A stretch of DNA of 33,363 nucleotides from the NCBI RefSeq assembly GCF_014170375.1, contig NZ_LZZW01000039.1:1-33363 (forward strand), read 5' to 3'. Numbering within the stretch: the stretch's first letter is position 1; each line of letters begins with the position of its first letter. A program made the translations under genes and the position numbers. A model generated the notes under the pieces. It was not told the DNA's origin. It made no database searches and was given only the letters and a program-made list of their open reading frames with translations. Source of the stretch: Variovorax sp. UMC13. Lineage in GTDB: Bacteria > Pseudomonadota > Gammaproteobacteria > Burkholderiales > Burkholderiaceae_C. Positions 6,795 to 14,657 of this stretch are shown here, piece by piece.

Positions 6795-8267
6795 TCAGGC
6801 CTGGGCGACGTGCACGCCCGGCCGCCGGCCCGCGTTCCATTTCCCGTCGAGCGCGCGTTCGATCTGCGCCGCCAGCTGCAGCAGCAGGCCGTCGTTGGCC
6901 TGCGCGGCCTGCGCCTGGATGCCCAGCGGCAGGCCGTTCTCCTGCGCCGCCATCGGCAGCGAGATGCCCGGCATGCCGCAGAGGTTGGCCAGCGGCGTGT
7001 ACGCGAAGTTCTGCCAGAGGTTGGCGAACCAGTCGTGCACCGAGGGGTTGGTGCTGGTCGTGAGGTACTCGCTGGTGCCGACCCGGGGCGTGGGCAGCGC
7101 GGTGATCGGCGTGAGGATGATGTCCCAGTCCTGGAAGAACTGGCCGAAGGCGCGCGAGGTGGTGTTGAACACCGCCTGCATCTTCGAGCGCTCGGAAAAC
7201 GAGGTGTGCACCCCCGCTTCCCAGATCTTGATGTTGATCGGCTCCAGCAGTTCGGCCGGCGGGCGTGCCAGGCCCAGGCGGTGCAGGTGGCCGTCGATGA
7301 CCTGCGCGAAGTTGCTGATGTAGCAGGTGGTCTGGGCCGCGAAGGCGCCCTGGAAATCGACCGCGGGCAGCGCCCATTCGACATGGTGGCCCAGCCCTTC
7401 GAGGAACTGGCCCACGCGCGTCAGCTCGGCCACGAAGTGCGGCGTGGCGCGGAAGTCACCCCATTCGTGCGACAGCGCGATGCGCAGCCGGCCCGGGTCC
7501 TTCTTGATCAACTCGCTGTACGGCTCGGCCGGCGACCAGAAGGGCATGAACTCGCCCGGCGCGCCGCCGCGGCAGTGGTCAACGAAGGCGGCCGTGTCGC
7601 GCACGGTGCGGCTGTGGCAGCCTTGAATGGACACCAGGCCCGACAGGTCCGACAGGCCCGGCGCCAGCGAGAACACGCCGCGCGACACCTTGAGGCCGAT
7701 GTTGCCGTTCACGCCCGCGGGGATGCGGATCGAGCCGCCGCCGTCGGTGGCATGCGACAGCGGCAGCACGCCCGCCGCCACCACCGCGGCCGTGCCGGCC
7801 GAGGAACCGCAGGTGGTGTAGTCGAGGTCCCATGGGTTGCGCGTGACATGCAGCGCGTTCTCGACCGAGCTGCAGACGCCGAACTCGGGCGTGGTGCTGC
7901 GGCCCACGATGTTGAGGCCGGCCCGGCGCAGCTGCTGCGTGAGGAAGCTGTCGGCCGCGGGCCGGTGGCCCTGCATGATCATCGAACCGAATTCCTGCAG
8001 CCGGCCCTTGAGCGTGGGCCCCAGGTCCTTCATCAGGTAGGGCAGGCCGGCGAACACGCCTTCGGGGTTCATGCCGTCCTTGAGCGGATCGGCCACCACA
8101 TCGTCGAACACCTCGACCACCGCGTCGAGCTGCGGGTTCACCTTCGCGATGCCGGCCGCGGCCTGCGCCGCCAGTTCGGCCGCCGAGACCTCGCCCTTGC
8201 GGACCCGTTCGGCCAGCCCGATCCCGTCATGTGCGGACCATTCATCCCAGCGCATTGCCAGCGTCAT
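6795..8267 (-). CDS. Amidase of the amidase-signature family
   Basis: Hydrolase of 490 residues that would cleave a C-N amide bond. The expected Ser-cisSer-Lys triad is visible: K80 in YLMKDLG, S155 in CGSSAGT and the nucleophile S179 in GGGSIRIPAG. The 24-residue spacing of the two serines is normal for the family. The usual GGSSGGS box is altered to CGSSAGT. There is no signal peptide, so it should be cytoplasmic. GGAG eight bases before the first ATG supports that start over the in-frame ATG four codons later. It lies 38 bases after azlD on the same strand and is probably the last gene of the transporter operon, although it may also have its own promoter. The substrate is unknown. It is not a GatA of tRNA-Gln synthesis, since no GatB or GatC is adjacent. 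Confidence 0.92.
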   Translation of the reverse strand: MTLAMRWDEWSAHDGIGLAERVRKGEVSAAELAAQAAAGIAKVNPQLDAVVEVFDDVVADPLKDGMNPEGVFAGLPYLMKDLGPTLKGRLQEFGSMIMQGHRPAADSFLTQQLRRAGLNIVGRSTTPEFGVCSSVENALHVTRNPWDLDYTTCGSSAGTAAVVAAGVLPLSHATDGGGSIRIPAGVNGNIGLKVSRGVFSLAPGLSDLSGLVSIQGCHSRTVRDTAAFVDHCRGGAPGEFMPFWSPAEPYSELIKKDPGRLRIALSHEWGDFRATPHFVAELTRVGQFLEGLGHHVEWALPAVDFQGAFAAQTTCYISNFAQVIDGHLHRLGLARPPAELLEPINIKIWEAGVHTSFSERSKMQAVFNTTSRAFGQFFQDWDIILTPITALPTPRVGTSEYLTTSTNPSVHDWFANLWQNFAYTPLANLCGMPGISLPMAAQENGLPLGIQAQAAQANDGLLLQLAAQIERALDGKWNAGRRPGVHVAQA

Positions 8268-8279
8268 CTGTCTTTCTCC

Positions 8280-8309
8280 AATATCGCTTCAAAAAAATAA
8301 CCGTGTCAG
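8280..8309 (-). promoter_or_regulatory. Weak candidate internal promoter before the amidase
   Basis: On the minus strand, CTGACA (8309-8304) and GATATT (8285-8280) are separated by 18 bases that include a T7 run. This is an AT-rich patch in a GC-rich operon. It could give the amidase some independent transcription. The expected transcription start would fall almost on the ribosome-binding site, which argues against it. No stem precedes the T run, so it does not look like a terminator. Confidence 0.25.
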
Positions 8310-8650
8310 GGCCAGCCGAAGCCGAGCCGCAAGAGCATCAGCGTACCCGTGCCGACCAGGATCGTCCCGGCCACGTCGTTTCGCCGAACGAGGTAGTAGG
8401 CCAATGCGGCGCCCACGGCAAAGAGCCGCGCATCGTGCCAGTCGGACAGCAGGCGCCCGTTGCTCAGGAACACGTCGGGCACCACCATCGCGAGCAGGGC
8501 CGCGACCGGCGCATGGCGCAGCCCGCGCCACAGCCAGCCCGGCAGTTTGGGCTCGCCGTCGGGCAGCAGGAAGAAGCTGCGCGTGAGCACCGTCACGCCC
8601 ACCAGCGCACCCACGGCCAGCCACACATAGAGCGCGTGCCCGAGGTGCAT
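8306..8650 (-). CDS. azlD: AzlD-family branched-chain amino acid transport subunit
   Basis: Small membrane protein of 114 residues with about four hydrophobic segments (HALYVWLAVGALVGVTVLTR, LLAMVVPDVF, ALAYYLVRR and the C-terminal TILVGTGTLMLLRLGF). Length and pattern fit AzlD/BrnE. This protein pairs with AzlC/BrnF to export branched-chain amino acids and some other neutral amino acids. The ATG overlaps the azlC stop in the sequence TGATG, so translation is probably coupled. The start at 8650 is shorter than other starts in that frame but is fixed by this overlap. Confidence 0.88.
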   Translation of the reverse strand: MHLGHALYVWLAVGALVGVTVLTRSFFLLPDGEPKLPGWLWRGLRHAPVAALLAMVVPDVFLSNGRLLSDWHDARLFAVGAALAYYLVRRNDVAGTILVGTGTLMLLRLGFGWP

Positions 8651-9390
8651 CAGCGCGGGCTCCAGCGGCGGTCGGCCCAGGTGCCGGCCACGACGGCGGT
8701 GGCGATGGCCGCCACCACGTTGAGCCCCATGGGCCACGAGGCCGTGGCCAGCGCCACCGCGCCCGCGGCCAGCGCCGAGCAGCGCACCGCGCGGTCGGTG
8801 AGCATGGGCAAGGCCAGCGCCAGCAGGGCCAGCACGCCGATGAAGCGCAGGCCCCAGGCCGCGGGAATCGCGTCGGCCAGGAAGATGCCGGCCAGCGATG
8901 CGATGTGCCAGGCGGCCCAGTTGGTCAGCGCCAGGCCGAGGAAGTAGCCCTGCTGCTGCTGCGTGGCCTGCCCCGCGACCGGCGGCTGCGGATGCCGCTG
9001 CACGAACTGCGCATAGACCGGGTCGCCCGCCAGGTAGGCCAGCAGCATGCGCTGCGCGCGGCGGTGGTGCCCGAAGTAGCGCCGCCAGCTCACGCTGAAC
9101 ACCACGAAGCGCAGGTTGAGCACGCAGGCGGTCGCGACGATCACCCACAGCGGCGCGCCGGCCGCGATCAGCGGCAGGCAGGCCAGCTGCGAGGCGCTGG
9201 CGAAGACCAAGAGCGACATCGCGAGGATCACGCCCAGCCCGACGCCGCTCTTGGCCATGGCCACGCCCGCCACCAGGCCCATGGCCAGGGTGCCGATCGC
9301 CGCACCCGCGATGTCGCGCCGCCCTTGCGCAAAGGCGTGGCGCCAGGCCGGGTCGTCGACGGCTGCACGCCAGGCAGGCCCTGCCTTCAC
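8650..9390 (-). CDS. azlC: AzlC-family amino acid exporter, large subunit
   Basis: Inner-membrane protein of 246 residues from a GTG at 9390. The family motif region GTLAMGLVAGVAMAKSGVG and the segment FASASQLACLPLIAAGAP are typical of AzlC/BrnF, and several further hydrophobic helices follow. With AzlD it should export branched-chain or similar amino acids by secondary transport. The GTG overlaps the stop of the upstream ABC ATPase gene in GTGA, and its own stop overlaps azlD, so all three are translationally linked. A longer frame back to 9531 exists but its extra residues are Arg/Ala-rich shadow of the ATPase gene, so I rejected it. Confidence 0.92.
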   Translation of the reverse strand: MKAGPAWRAAVDDPAWRHAFAQGRRDIAGAAIGTLAMGLVAGVAMAKSGVGLGVILAMSLLVFASASQLACLPLIAAGAPLWVIVATACVLNLRFVVFSVSWRRYFGHHRRAQRMLLAYLAGDPVYAQFVQRHPQPPVAGQATQQQQGYFLGLALTNWAAWHIASLAGIFLADAIPAAWGLRFIGVLALLALALPMLTDRAVRCSALAAGAVALATASWPMGLNVVAAIATAVVAGTWADRRWSPR

Positions 9391-11027
9391 CGCGCGCTCG
9401 TCGCGAGTTCGGCGCGCGGCGCGGCCGCCAGCAGCCGCCGCGTGTAGTCGTCGGCCGGCGCGTTGAACACCTGGCCGGTGGCGCCCTGCTCGACGATGCG
9501 GCCCTGGTTCATCACGATCACGCGGTCGCACAGCTGCGCCGCCACGCGCAGGTCGTGCGTGATGAACAGGATGCCCAGCCCCAGGTCGCGCTGGATCTCG
9601 CGCAGCAGGTCGAGGATCTGCGCCTGCACCGACACGTCGAGCGCCGACACCGCCTCGTCGGCCACCAGCACCTGCGGCTGGCAGGCGATGGCGCGCGCGA
9701 TCGCCAGCCGCTGGCGCTGGCCGCCGGAGAACTGGTGCGGGTAGCGTTCGAGCGCGGTGCGCGGCAGCTGGATGCGGTCCATGAGTTCCTCGGCGGTCTG
9801 GCGTGCGTGCCGCTGGCCCATGCCGAAGTTCATCGCGCCCTCGACCATCGACGAGCCCACGGTGCGCCGCGGGTTGAGCGAACGGTTGGGGTCCTGGAAC
9901 ACCACCTGCACGCGCGAACGCAGCGGCCGCAGCCGGCCTTCGGGCAGCTCGCGCACCTCGGCGTCGCCCCAGCGGATGCTGCCCGCGCTGGGCGAAATCA
10001 GCCGGATCATGCAGCGCGCGAAGGTCGACTTGCCCGAGCCCGATTCGCCCACCACGCCCACGGTCTCGCCGCGGTGCACGGCCACGCTCGCGTCCTGCAG
10101 CGCGGTGTTGTGTTTCGCGCGGCCGAGCCAGTCGCGCCGCGTGTAGACCTTGCCCACGCCGGTGCCGGCCAGCAGCGGCGGGCCGCCGGGCAGCGCGCGC
10201 GCGGGCGGCGGCGTCATGCCGGGCACGGCATCGAGCAGCATGCGGGTGTAGGCCTCGCGCGGGTTGCGCAGCACCTGGTCACACGGGCCCTGCTCCACCA
10301 GCGCGCCGCGGTGCATCACCATCACCTCGTCGGCGATCTCGGCCACCACGCCCATGTCGTGCGTGATGAAGAGCACGGCGCTGCCCTGCTCCGCCTGCAG
10401 CTCGGCGATGAGCTTGAGGATCTCGGCCTGCGTCGTCACGTCCAGCGCGGTGGTCGGCTCGTCGCAGATCAGGAGGCGCGGCTTGAGGATGATGGCCATC
10501 GCGATCACGATGCGCTGGCGCTGCCCGCCCGAGAGCTGGTGCGGGTAGCTCGCATGGATGCGTGCCGGGTCGGGCAGCCGCACGCGCTCGAAGATCGCGA
10601 GGATCTGCGCCTTGCGCTCGGCCGCGCCCCACGCGGTGTGCGTGCGCAGCAGCTCGTCGACCTGCTCGCCGCAGGTGAGCACCGGGTTCAGCGCGGTCAT
10701 CGGCTCCTGGAACACCATGCCCATGCCGGTGCCGCGCAACTGGCGCAGCCGCTTGTCGGCGATGAAGCGGCCGTCGTCGACCAGCTTCTCGCCGGACAGC
10801 AGCACCTCGCCCGCCGTCAGCGTGAGGCCCTTGGCCAGCAGGCCCATCACGGTGGTGGCCAGCACCGACTTGCCCGAGCCGGACTCGCCCACGATGCACA
10901 GCGTGCGGCCGGCGGCGATGCGCAGGTCGAGCTGTTCGATGGCATGCGGCCGATCGGCGTCGGCGGGAAGCGCGACCTGCAGGCCGCGCACCTCGAGGAT
11001 GGCGGCGCTTCGGTTGGAATCAGTCAT
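9387..11027 (-). CDS. Double-ATPase subunit of peptide/nickel-type ABC importer (DppD-DppF fusion, YejF/GsiA-like)
   Basis: Cytoplasmic ATPase of 546 residues with two complete nucleotide-binding domains in one chain. The first has Walker A GESGSGKS at 47-54, signature LSGGQRQR and Walker B LLICDEPTTALD. The second, from about residue 285, has GESGSGKS, FSGGQRQR and VLVADEAVSALD. Both carry the His of the switch (ITHD). A short oligopeptide-transporter C-terminal region follows each domain. It powers the permeases encoded just upstream. The gene starts 12 bases after the second permease stop and overlaps azlC by four bases. Confidence 0.95.
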   Translation of the reverse strand: MTDSNRSAAILEVRGLQVALPADADRPHAIEQLDLRIAAGRTLCIVGESGSGKSVLATTVMGLLAKGLTLTAGEVLLSGEKLVDDGRFIADKRLRQLRGTGMGMVFQEPMTALNPVLTCGEQVDELLRTHTAWGAAERKAQILAIFERVRLPDPARIHASYPHQLSGGQRQRIVIAMAIILKPRLLICDEPTTALDVTTQAEILKLIAELQAEQGSAVLFITHDMGVVAEIADEVMVMHRGALVEQGPCDQVLRNPREAYTRMLLDAVPGMTPPPARALPGGPPLLAGTGVGKVYTRRDWLGRAKHNTALQDASVAVHRGETVGVVGESGSGKSTFARCMIRLISPSAGSIRWGDAEVRELPEGRLRPLRSRVQVVFQDPNRSLNPRRTVGSSMVEGAMNFGMGQRHARQTAEELMDRIQLPRTALERYPHQFSGGQRQRLAIARAIACQPQVLVADEAVSALDVSVQAQILDLLREIQRDLGLGILFITHDLRVAAQLCDRVIVMNQGRIVEQGATGQVFNAPADDYTRRLLAAAPRAELATSAR

Positions 11028-11039
11028 GGAATCGGCGCC

Positions 11040-11912
11040 TCACACACGTTTGGAGAACTTGGGGTCGAGCACGTCGCGCAGGCCGTCGCCCAGCATGTTG
11101 ATCGCCAGCACCGTGGGCACCAGGAACAGCGCGGGGAACAGCACGTTGCCGGGGCTCTGCGAGAACTGCACGCGGCCTTCGGCCATGATGTTTCCCCAGG
11201 TCGGCACGTCCGAGGGCAGGCCCAGGCCGAGGAAGCTCAGGATCGCCTCGGTCAGCACGGCCGAGGCCGCGATGAAGGTGCCCTGCACGATCAGCGGCGC
11301 CAGCGCGTTGGGCAGGATGTCGCGCCAGAGGATCGTGATGTCGGGCGTGGCCAGCGCGCGCGCCGCCTCCACGAAGGGCTCGTCGCGCAGGCTCATCACC
11401 AGCGCGCGCACCAGCCGGGTCACGCGCGGCACCTCGGGCACGGCGATGGCCAGGATCACGGTCGGCAGGCTGGCGCCCAGCACCGCCACCAGCGTGATCG
11501 CGAGCAGCACCGCGGGGATGGCCATCACGCCGTCCATCACGCGCATCAGCACCGCATCGACCGCGCGGAAGTAGCCCGCCAGCATGCCCAGCAGGCAGCC
11601 GAAGGCGATCGCAACGAAGGCGGTGAACAGGCCCACGGTCATCGAGATGCGGGTGCCGTAGAGCACGCGGCTCCAGACGTCGCGGCCCACGCTGTCGCTG
11701 CCCATCCAGAAGGTGTGGGCGAACTGCGCGCCGTCGGGCATGGTCACCTGCCCCGCGGTGCCGGCGCCGACCGAGACGAAGCCCGGATCCATCACCGAAG
11801 GATCGAAGGTGCCGAGCCAGGGCGCGAACACGCCCAGCAGCGCCAGCCCCACCAGCACGACGACGCCGCCGCGCACGGCAGTGTTGCGCCAGAGTCTTTT
11901 CAAGGTGTTCAT
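11040..11912 (-). CDS. ABC transporter permease, DppC-type
   Basis: Inner-membrane permease of 290 residues for the peptide/nickel family. It has an N-terminal membrane segment (VVVLVGLALLGVFAPWLGTF), a periplasmic loop and a BPD_transp_1 core of about five helices. The cytoplasmic coupling helix region is FVEAARALATPDITILWRDI. Its start lies one base after the stop of the DppB-type gene (TGA-C-ATG), so translation is probably coupled. It should form a heterodimer with the DppB-type subunit. Confidence 0.94.
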   Translation of the reverse strand: MNTLKRLWRNTAVRGGVVVLVGLALLGVFAPWLGTFDPSVMDPGFVSVGAGTAGQVTMPDGAQFAHTFWMGSDSVGRDVWSRVLYGTRISMTVGLFTAFVAIAFGCLLGMLAGYFRAVDAVLMRVMDGVMAIPAVLLAITLVAVLGASLPTVILAIAVPEVPRVTRLVRALVMSLRDEPFVEAARALATPDITILWRDILPNALAPLIVQGTFIAASAVLTEAILSFLGLGLPSDVPTWGNIMAEGRVQFSQSPGNVLFPALFLVPTVLAINMLGDGLRDVLDPKFSKRV

Positions 11913-11913
11913 G

Positions 11914-12855
11914 TCAATAACGAATGCGTGGATCGATGAACAGGTAGCTCAGGTCCACCAGCAGGTTGACGGCCACATACACCACGGCGAAGAACAGCAC
12001 CACGCCCTGCAGCACCGGGAAGTCGCGGTTGAGCACCGCGTCGACCGTGAGCTGGCCCAGGCCGGGTATCGCGAACACCGTCTCGGTGACCACCACGCCG
12101 CCCAGCAGCAGCGCCGCGCTCACGCCGATCACCGTGACCACCGGCACCGCCGCGTTGCGCAGCGCATGGTGCGACAGCACCTGCAGCTCGGTGATGCCCT
12201 TGGCGCGGGCGGTGCGGATGAAGTCCTCGGTCAGCGCCTCGCTCACCGCGGCCCGCGTCACCCGCGACAGCAGCGCCACGTAGGTGATGGCCAGCGTGAG
12301 GCAGGGCAGCACCAATTGGTTCAGCCACGGCCCGATGCCGTCACCGATGCGCCGGTAGCCCTGCACAGGGAACCACTGCAGCTTCATCGCCAGCAGGTAG
12401 ATCAGCACGTAGCCGACCACGAACACCGGCACCGAGAAGCCGGCCACCGAGAAGGCCATCACGGCCTTGTCGAGCCAGCCGCCCATGCGCCAGGCGGCCA
12501 GCGTGCCGAGTGGCAGCGCGATGATCACCGCCAGCAGCAGCGTGCCGCCGGCCAGCGAGAGCGTGGGTTCCATGCGCTGGCCGATGAGTTCGGTCACCGG
12601 CTTGTTGAGGAAGAAGGAGAAGCCCAGGTCGCCGTGCAGCACGCCCTTGCCCCAGATCGCGAACTGCTCCCACAGCGGGCGGGTCAGGCCCAGCTGCACG
12701 CGGATGCGGTCCAGGTCTTCGTTGGTGGCGCTGTTGCCGCCGATGACGGCCGCCGGGTCGCCGGGTGTGAGGCGCACGATCATGAAGATCGCGATCGCCA
12801 CCACCAGCAGCACCGGCAGCGTGGCGAGCAGGCGCTTGCCGAGGAAGGTCAGCAT
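11914..12855 (-). CDS. ABC transporter permease, DppB-type
   Basis: Inner-membrane permease of 313 residues. The start LTFLGKRLLATLPVLLVVA and the following LTPGDPA segment are characteristic of DppB/OppB proteins. The EAA coupling loop is DFIRTARAKGI, and the C-terminus ends LSYLFIDPRIRY, also typical. The gene follows the binding protein by four bases. Together with the DppC-type subunit it forms the membrane channel for the substrate delivered by the periplasmic receptor. Confidence 0.95.
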   Translation of the reverse strand: MLTFLGKRLLATLPVLLVVAIAIFMIVRLTPGDPAAVIGGNSATNEDLDRIRVQLGLTRPLWEQFAIWGKGVLHGDLGFSFFLNKPVTELIGQRMEPTLSLAGGTLLLAVIIALPLGTLAAWRMGGWLDKAVMAFSVAGFSVPVFVVGYVLIYLLAMKLQWFPVQGYRRIGDGIGPWLNQLVLPCLTLAITYVALLSRVTRAAVSEALTEDFIRTARAKGITELQVLSHHALRNAAVPVVTVIGVSAALLLGGVVVTETVFAIPGLGQLTVDAVLNRDFPVLQGVVLFFAVVYVAVNLLVDLSYLFIDPRIRY

Positions 12856-12859
12856 GGGC

Positions 12860-14482
12860 TTATTGCTTCTTGATGTTCCAGTACACCTGCGCGCCGGCCG
12901 GCACCAGGCCGCTCACGTTCTTGCGCACCGCGGCGGGCTGGTTGTACTGGCCCACGGGCACGTGCGAGGCGGTCTCGAAGGCGCGCAGCTGCGCGGCCTG
13001 GGCGAACTTCTTCTTCTCGGCCTCGGTCTTGGCCTGCGCGAACTGGACCTTGATCTCTTCGAGCTTCGGGTCGTTCTGCCAGCCGAACCAGCCCTTGTCG
13101 CCGGTGGCGTTCATCATCGCCATGGTGATCGGGTTGAGGATGTCGGAGGCGGTCCAGGAGGTCATGAACGCGCTCCAGCCGCCGGCCGCGGGCGCGTCCT
13201 TCTTGGCGCGGCGCGCCACCAGCGTGGACCAGTCCATCGACTGCATGTCGACCTTGAAGCCGGCCTGCTCCAGCTGCTGCTTGGCCACCAGCGGCAGCTT
13301 GCCGATGGTCGGGTTGTCGGTGGGCCGCATCAGCACCACGGGCTCGCCCTTGTAGCCGGCCTCCTCGAGCAATGCCTTGGCCTTCTGCGGGTTGGCGATG
13401 CCGGTGTAGTCGCCGGTCTGCTCCGACTCGAAGGGCGTGCCGCAGGGGAACATGCTCTTGCAGTAGCGCGTGAGGCCGGGCGTGCCGACCTGCGTGCGCA
13501 GGAAGGCCTCCTGGCCCAGCGCCAGCAGCGCGGCGCGGCGCACCTTCTCGTTGTTGAAGGGCGGCTGCAGGAAGTTGAAGCGCAGGATGAACTGGTTGCC
13601 CGCGGGCTGTGCATCCACCAGCTGGATGTCGGGGTGGGTGCGCAGCGTGGCGTACTGCTCGAAGGCCGGCTGCTCGAGGATGTCGGCCTCGCCGTTGAGC
13701 AGCGCGTTCATCTGCGTCTGCGCGTCGCGGATGATCAGCCACTCGACGCGGTCCACGTACACCTTCTTGCCGCCGGCCGTGCCCGAGGGTGCCTCGGTGC
13801 GCGGCTTGTAGCGCATGTTCTTGGTGAACACCACGCGCTCGCCGGGGCGGAACTCGTCGGCCTTGAAGATGTAGGGGCCGGAGCCGATCGACTCCTTGAC
13901 CTGCACGTCGCCCGAGGTGTCGGCCATGCGCCTGGGCATGATGAAGGGCACGTTCGACGAGGGCTTGCCCAGCGCTTCGAGCACCAGGCCGAAGGGCTCC
14001 TTGAGCACGATGGAGAAGGTCTTCGCGTCGGGCGTGTCGTAGCGCTCGGTCACCTTGGCGAGCTGGGCGCCGAAGGTGTCGCGGCTGGCCCAGCGCTTGA
14101 GCGAAGCCACCACGTCCTCGCTGGTGACGGGCTTGCCGTCATGGAACTCCAGGCCCTCGCGCAGGGTGAAGGTCCAGGTCTTGTTGTCGCTCGACACTTT
14201 CCACTTGTCGACCATCTGCGGCTTGATGTGGCCTTCGAGGTCCGTCGCGAACAGCGTGTCGTACACCATGTAGCCGAAGTTGCGCGTCACGTAGGCCGTG
14301 GTCCAGATCGGGTCGAGCACGGTGATGTTGCTGCTCGGAATGATCTTGAGCGTGCTGGTCTGCGCCATGGCCGGCGCGATGGCGGCGCCGGCCAGCAGCG
14401 CGGCGGCACCCCACCGGGCAAGGCGGCGCGACAAGGTGGCTGCCGGGCGGGCCGGCGAAGGCGAGAAGAGCTGCGATGGCAT
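12860..14482 (-). CDS. Family 5 extracellular solute-binding protein of peptide-type ABC importer
   Basis: Periplasmic receptor of 540 residues (SBP_bac_5). The signal peptide ends with a likely cut after APAMA (residue 40). The mature start TLKIIPSSNITVLDPIWTTAY and the motifs YDTLF, FTLREGLEFHDGKPVTSEDV and LRFNFLQPPFNNEKVRRA are standard for the family. AGGA just before the ATG supports the start. It is the first gene of the operon. Family 5 proteins bind peptides, opines, glutathione, nickel chelates and other ligands, so the ligand cannot be named. The amidase and amino-acid exporter downstream favour an amide- or peptide-bonded amino acid. Confidence 0.95.
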   Translation of the reverse strand: MPSQLFSPSPARPAATLSRRLARWGAAALLAGAAIAPAMAQTSTLKIIPSSNITVLDPIWTTAYVTRNFGYMVYDTLFATDLEGHIKPQMVDKWKVSSDNKTWTFTLREGLEFHDGKPVTSEDVVASLKRWASRDTFGAQLAKVTERYDTPDAKTFSIVLKEPFGLVLEALGKPSSNVPFIMPRRMADTSGDVQVKESIGSGPYIFKADEFRPGERVVFTKNMRYKPRTEAPSGTAGGKKVYVDRVEWLIIRDAQTQMNALLNGEADILEQPAFEQYATLRTHPDIQLVDAQPAGNQFILRFNFLQPPFNNEKVRRAALLALGQEAFLRTQVGTPGLTRYCKSMFPCGTPFESEQTGDYTGIANPQKAKALLEEAGYKGEPVVLMRPTDNPTIGKLPLVAKQQLEQAGFKVDMQSMDWSTLVARRAKKDAPAAGGWSAFMTSWTASDILNPITMAMMNATGDKGWFGWQNDPKLEEIKVQFAQAKTEAEKKKFAQAAQLRAFETASHVPVGQYNQPAAVRKNVSGLVPAGAQVYWNIKKQ

Positions 14483-14578
14483 GTGACTTCCTGGAAGGGA
14501 TGGAACAGGGAACGCGATGCCGGCAGCGCGAAGGCTGGCGGCGGCGAGGGCTCCATTGGGTCATCCAGGCGGCAGAAT

Positions 14579-14618
14579 GCATATATACAGTTATCTTCTT
14601 CTGTAGTAGAACAGTCGC
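14579..14618. promoter_or_regulatory. AT-rich divergent promoter/operator region between transporter operon and MocR gene
   Basis: The 175-base gap between the binding-protein gene and the divergent MocR gene holds one clear AT-rich island in GC-rich surroundings. It contains TATATA-like steps at 14581-14587. ACAGT occurs at 14587-14591 and again at 14611-14615, and CTGT at 14601-14604 forms a small dyad with ACAG at 14611-14614. I cannot place the -10 and -35 elements with confidence. Control of both units from here by the MocR protein is inferred from position. Confidence 0.4.
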
Positions 14619-14657
14619 ACTTCCTCCACCCCGTCGGCCCCGTGTTGGGGCCTTTTC

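Noticed and set aside
8291..8297. T7 run between azlD and amidase as a terminator
   Set aside because: No stem precedes it on the transcribed strand.
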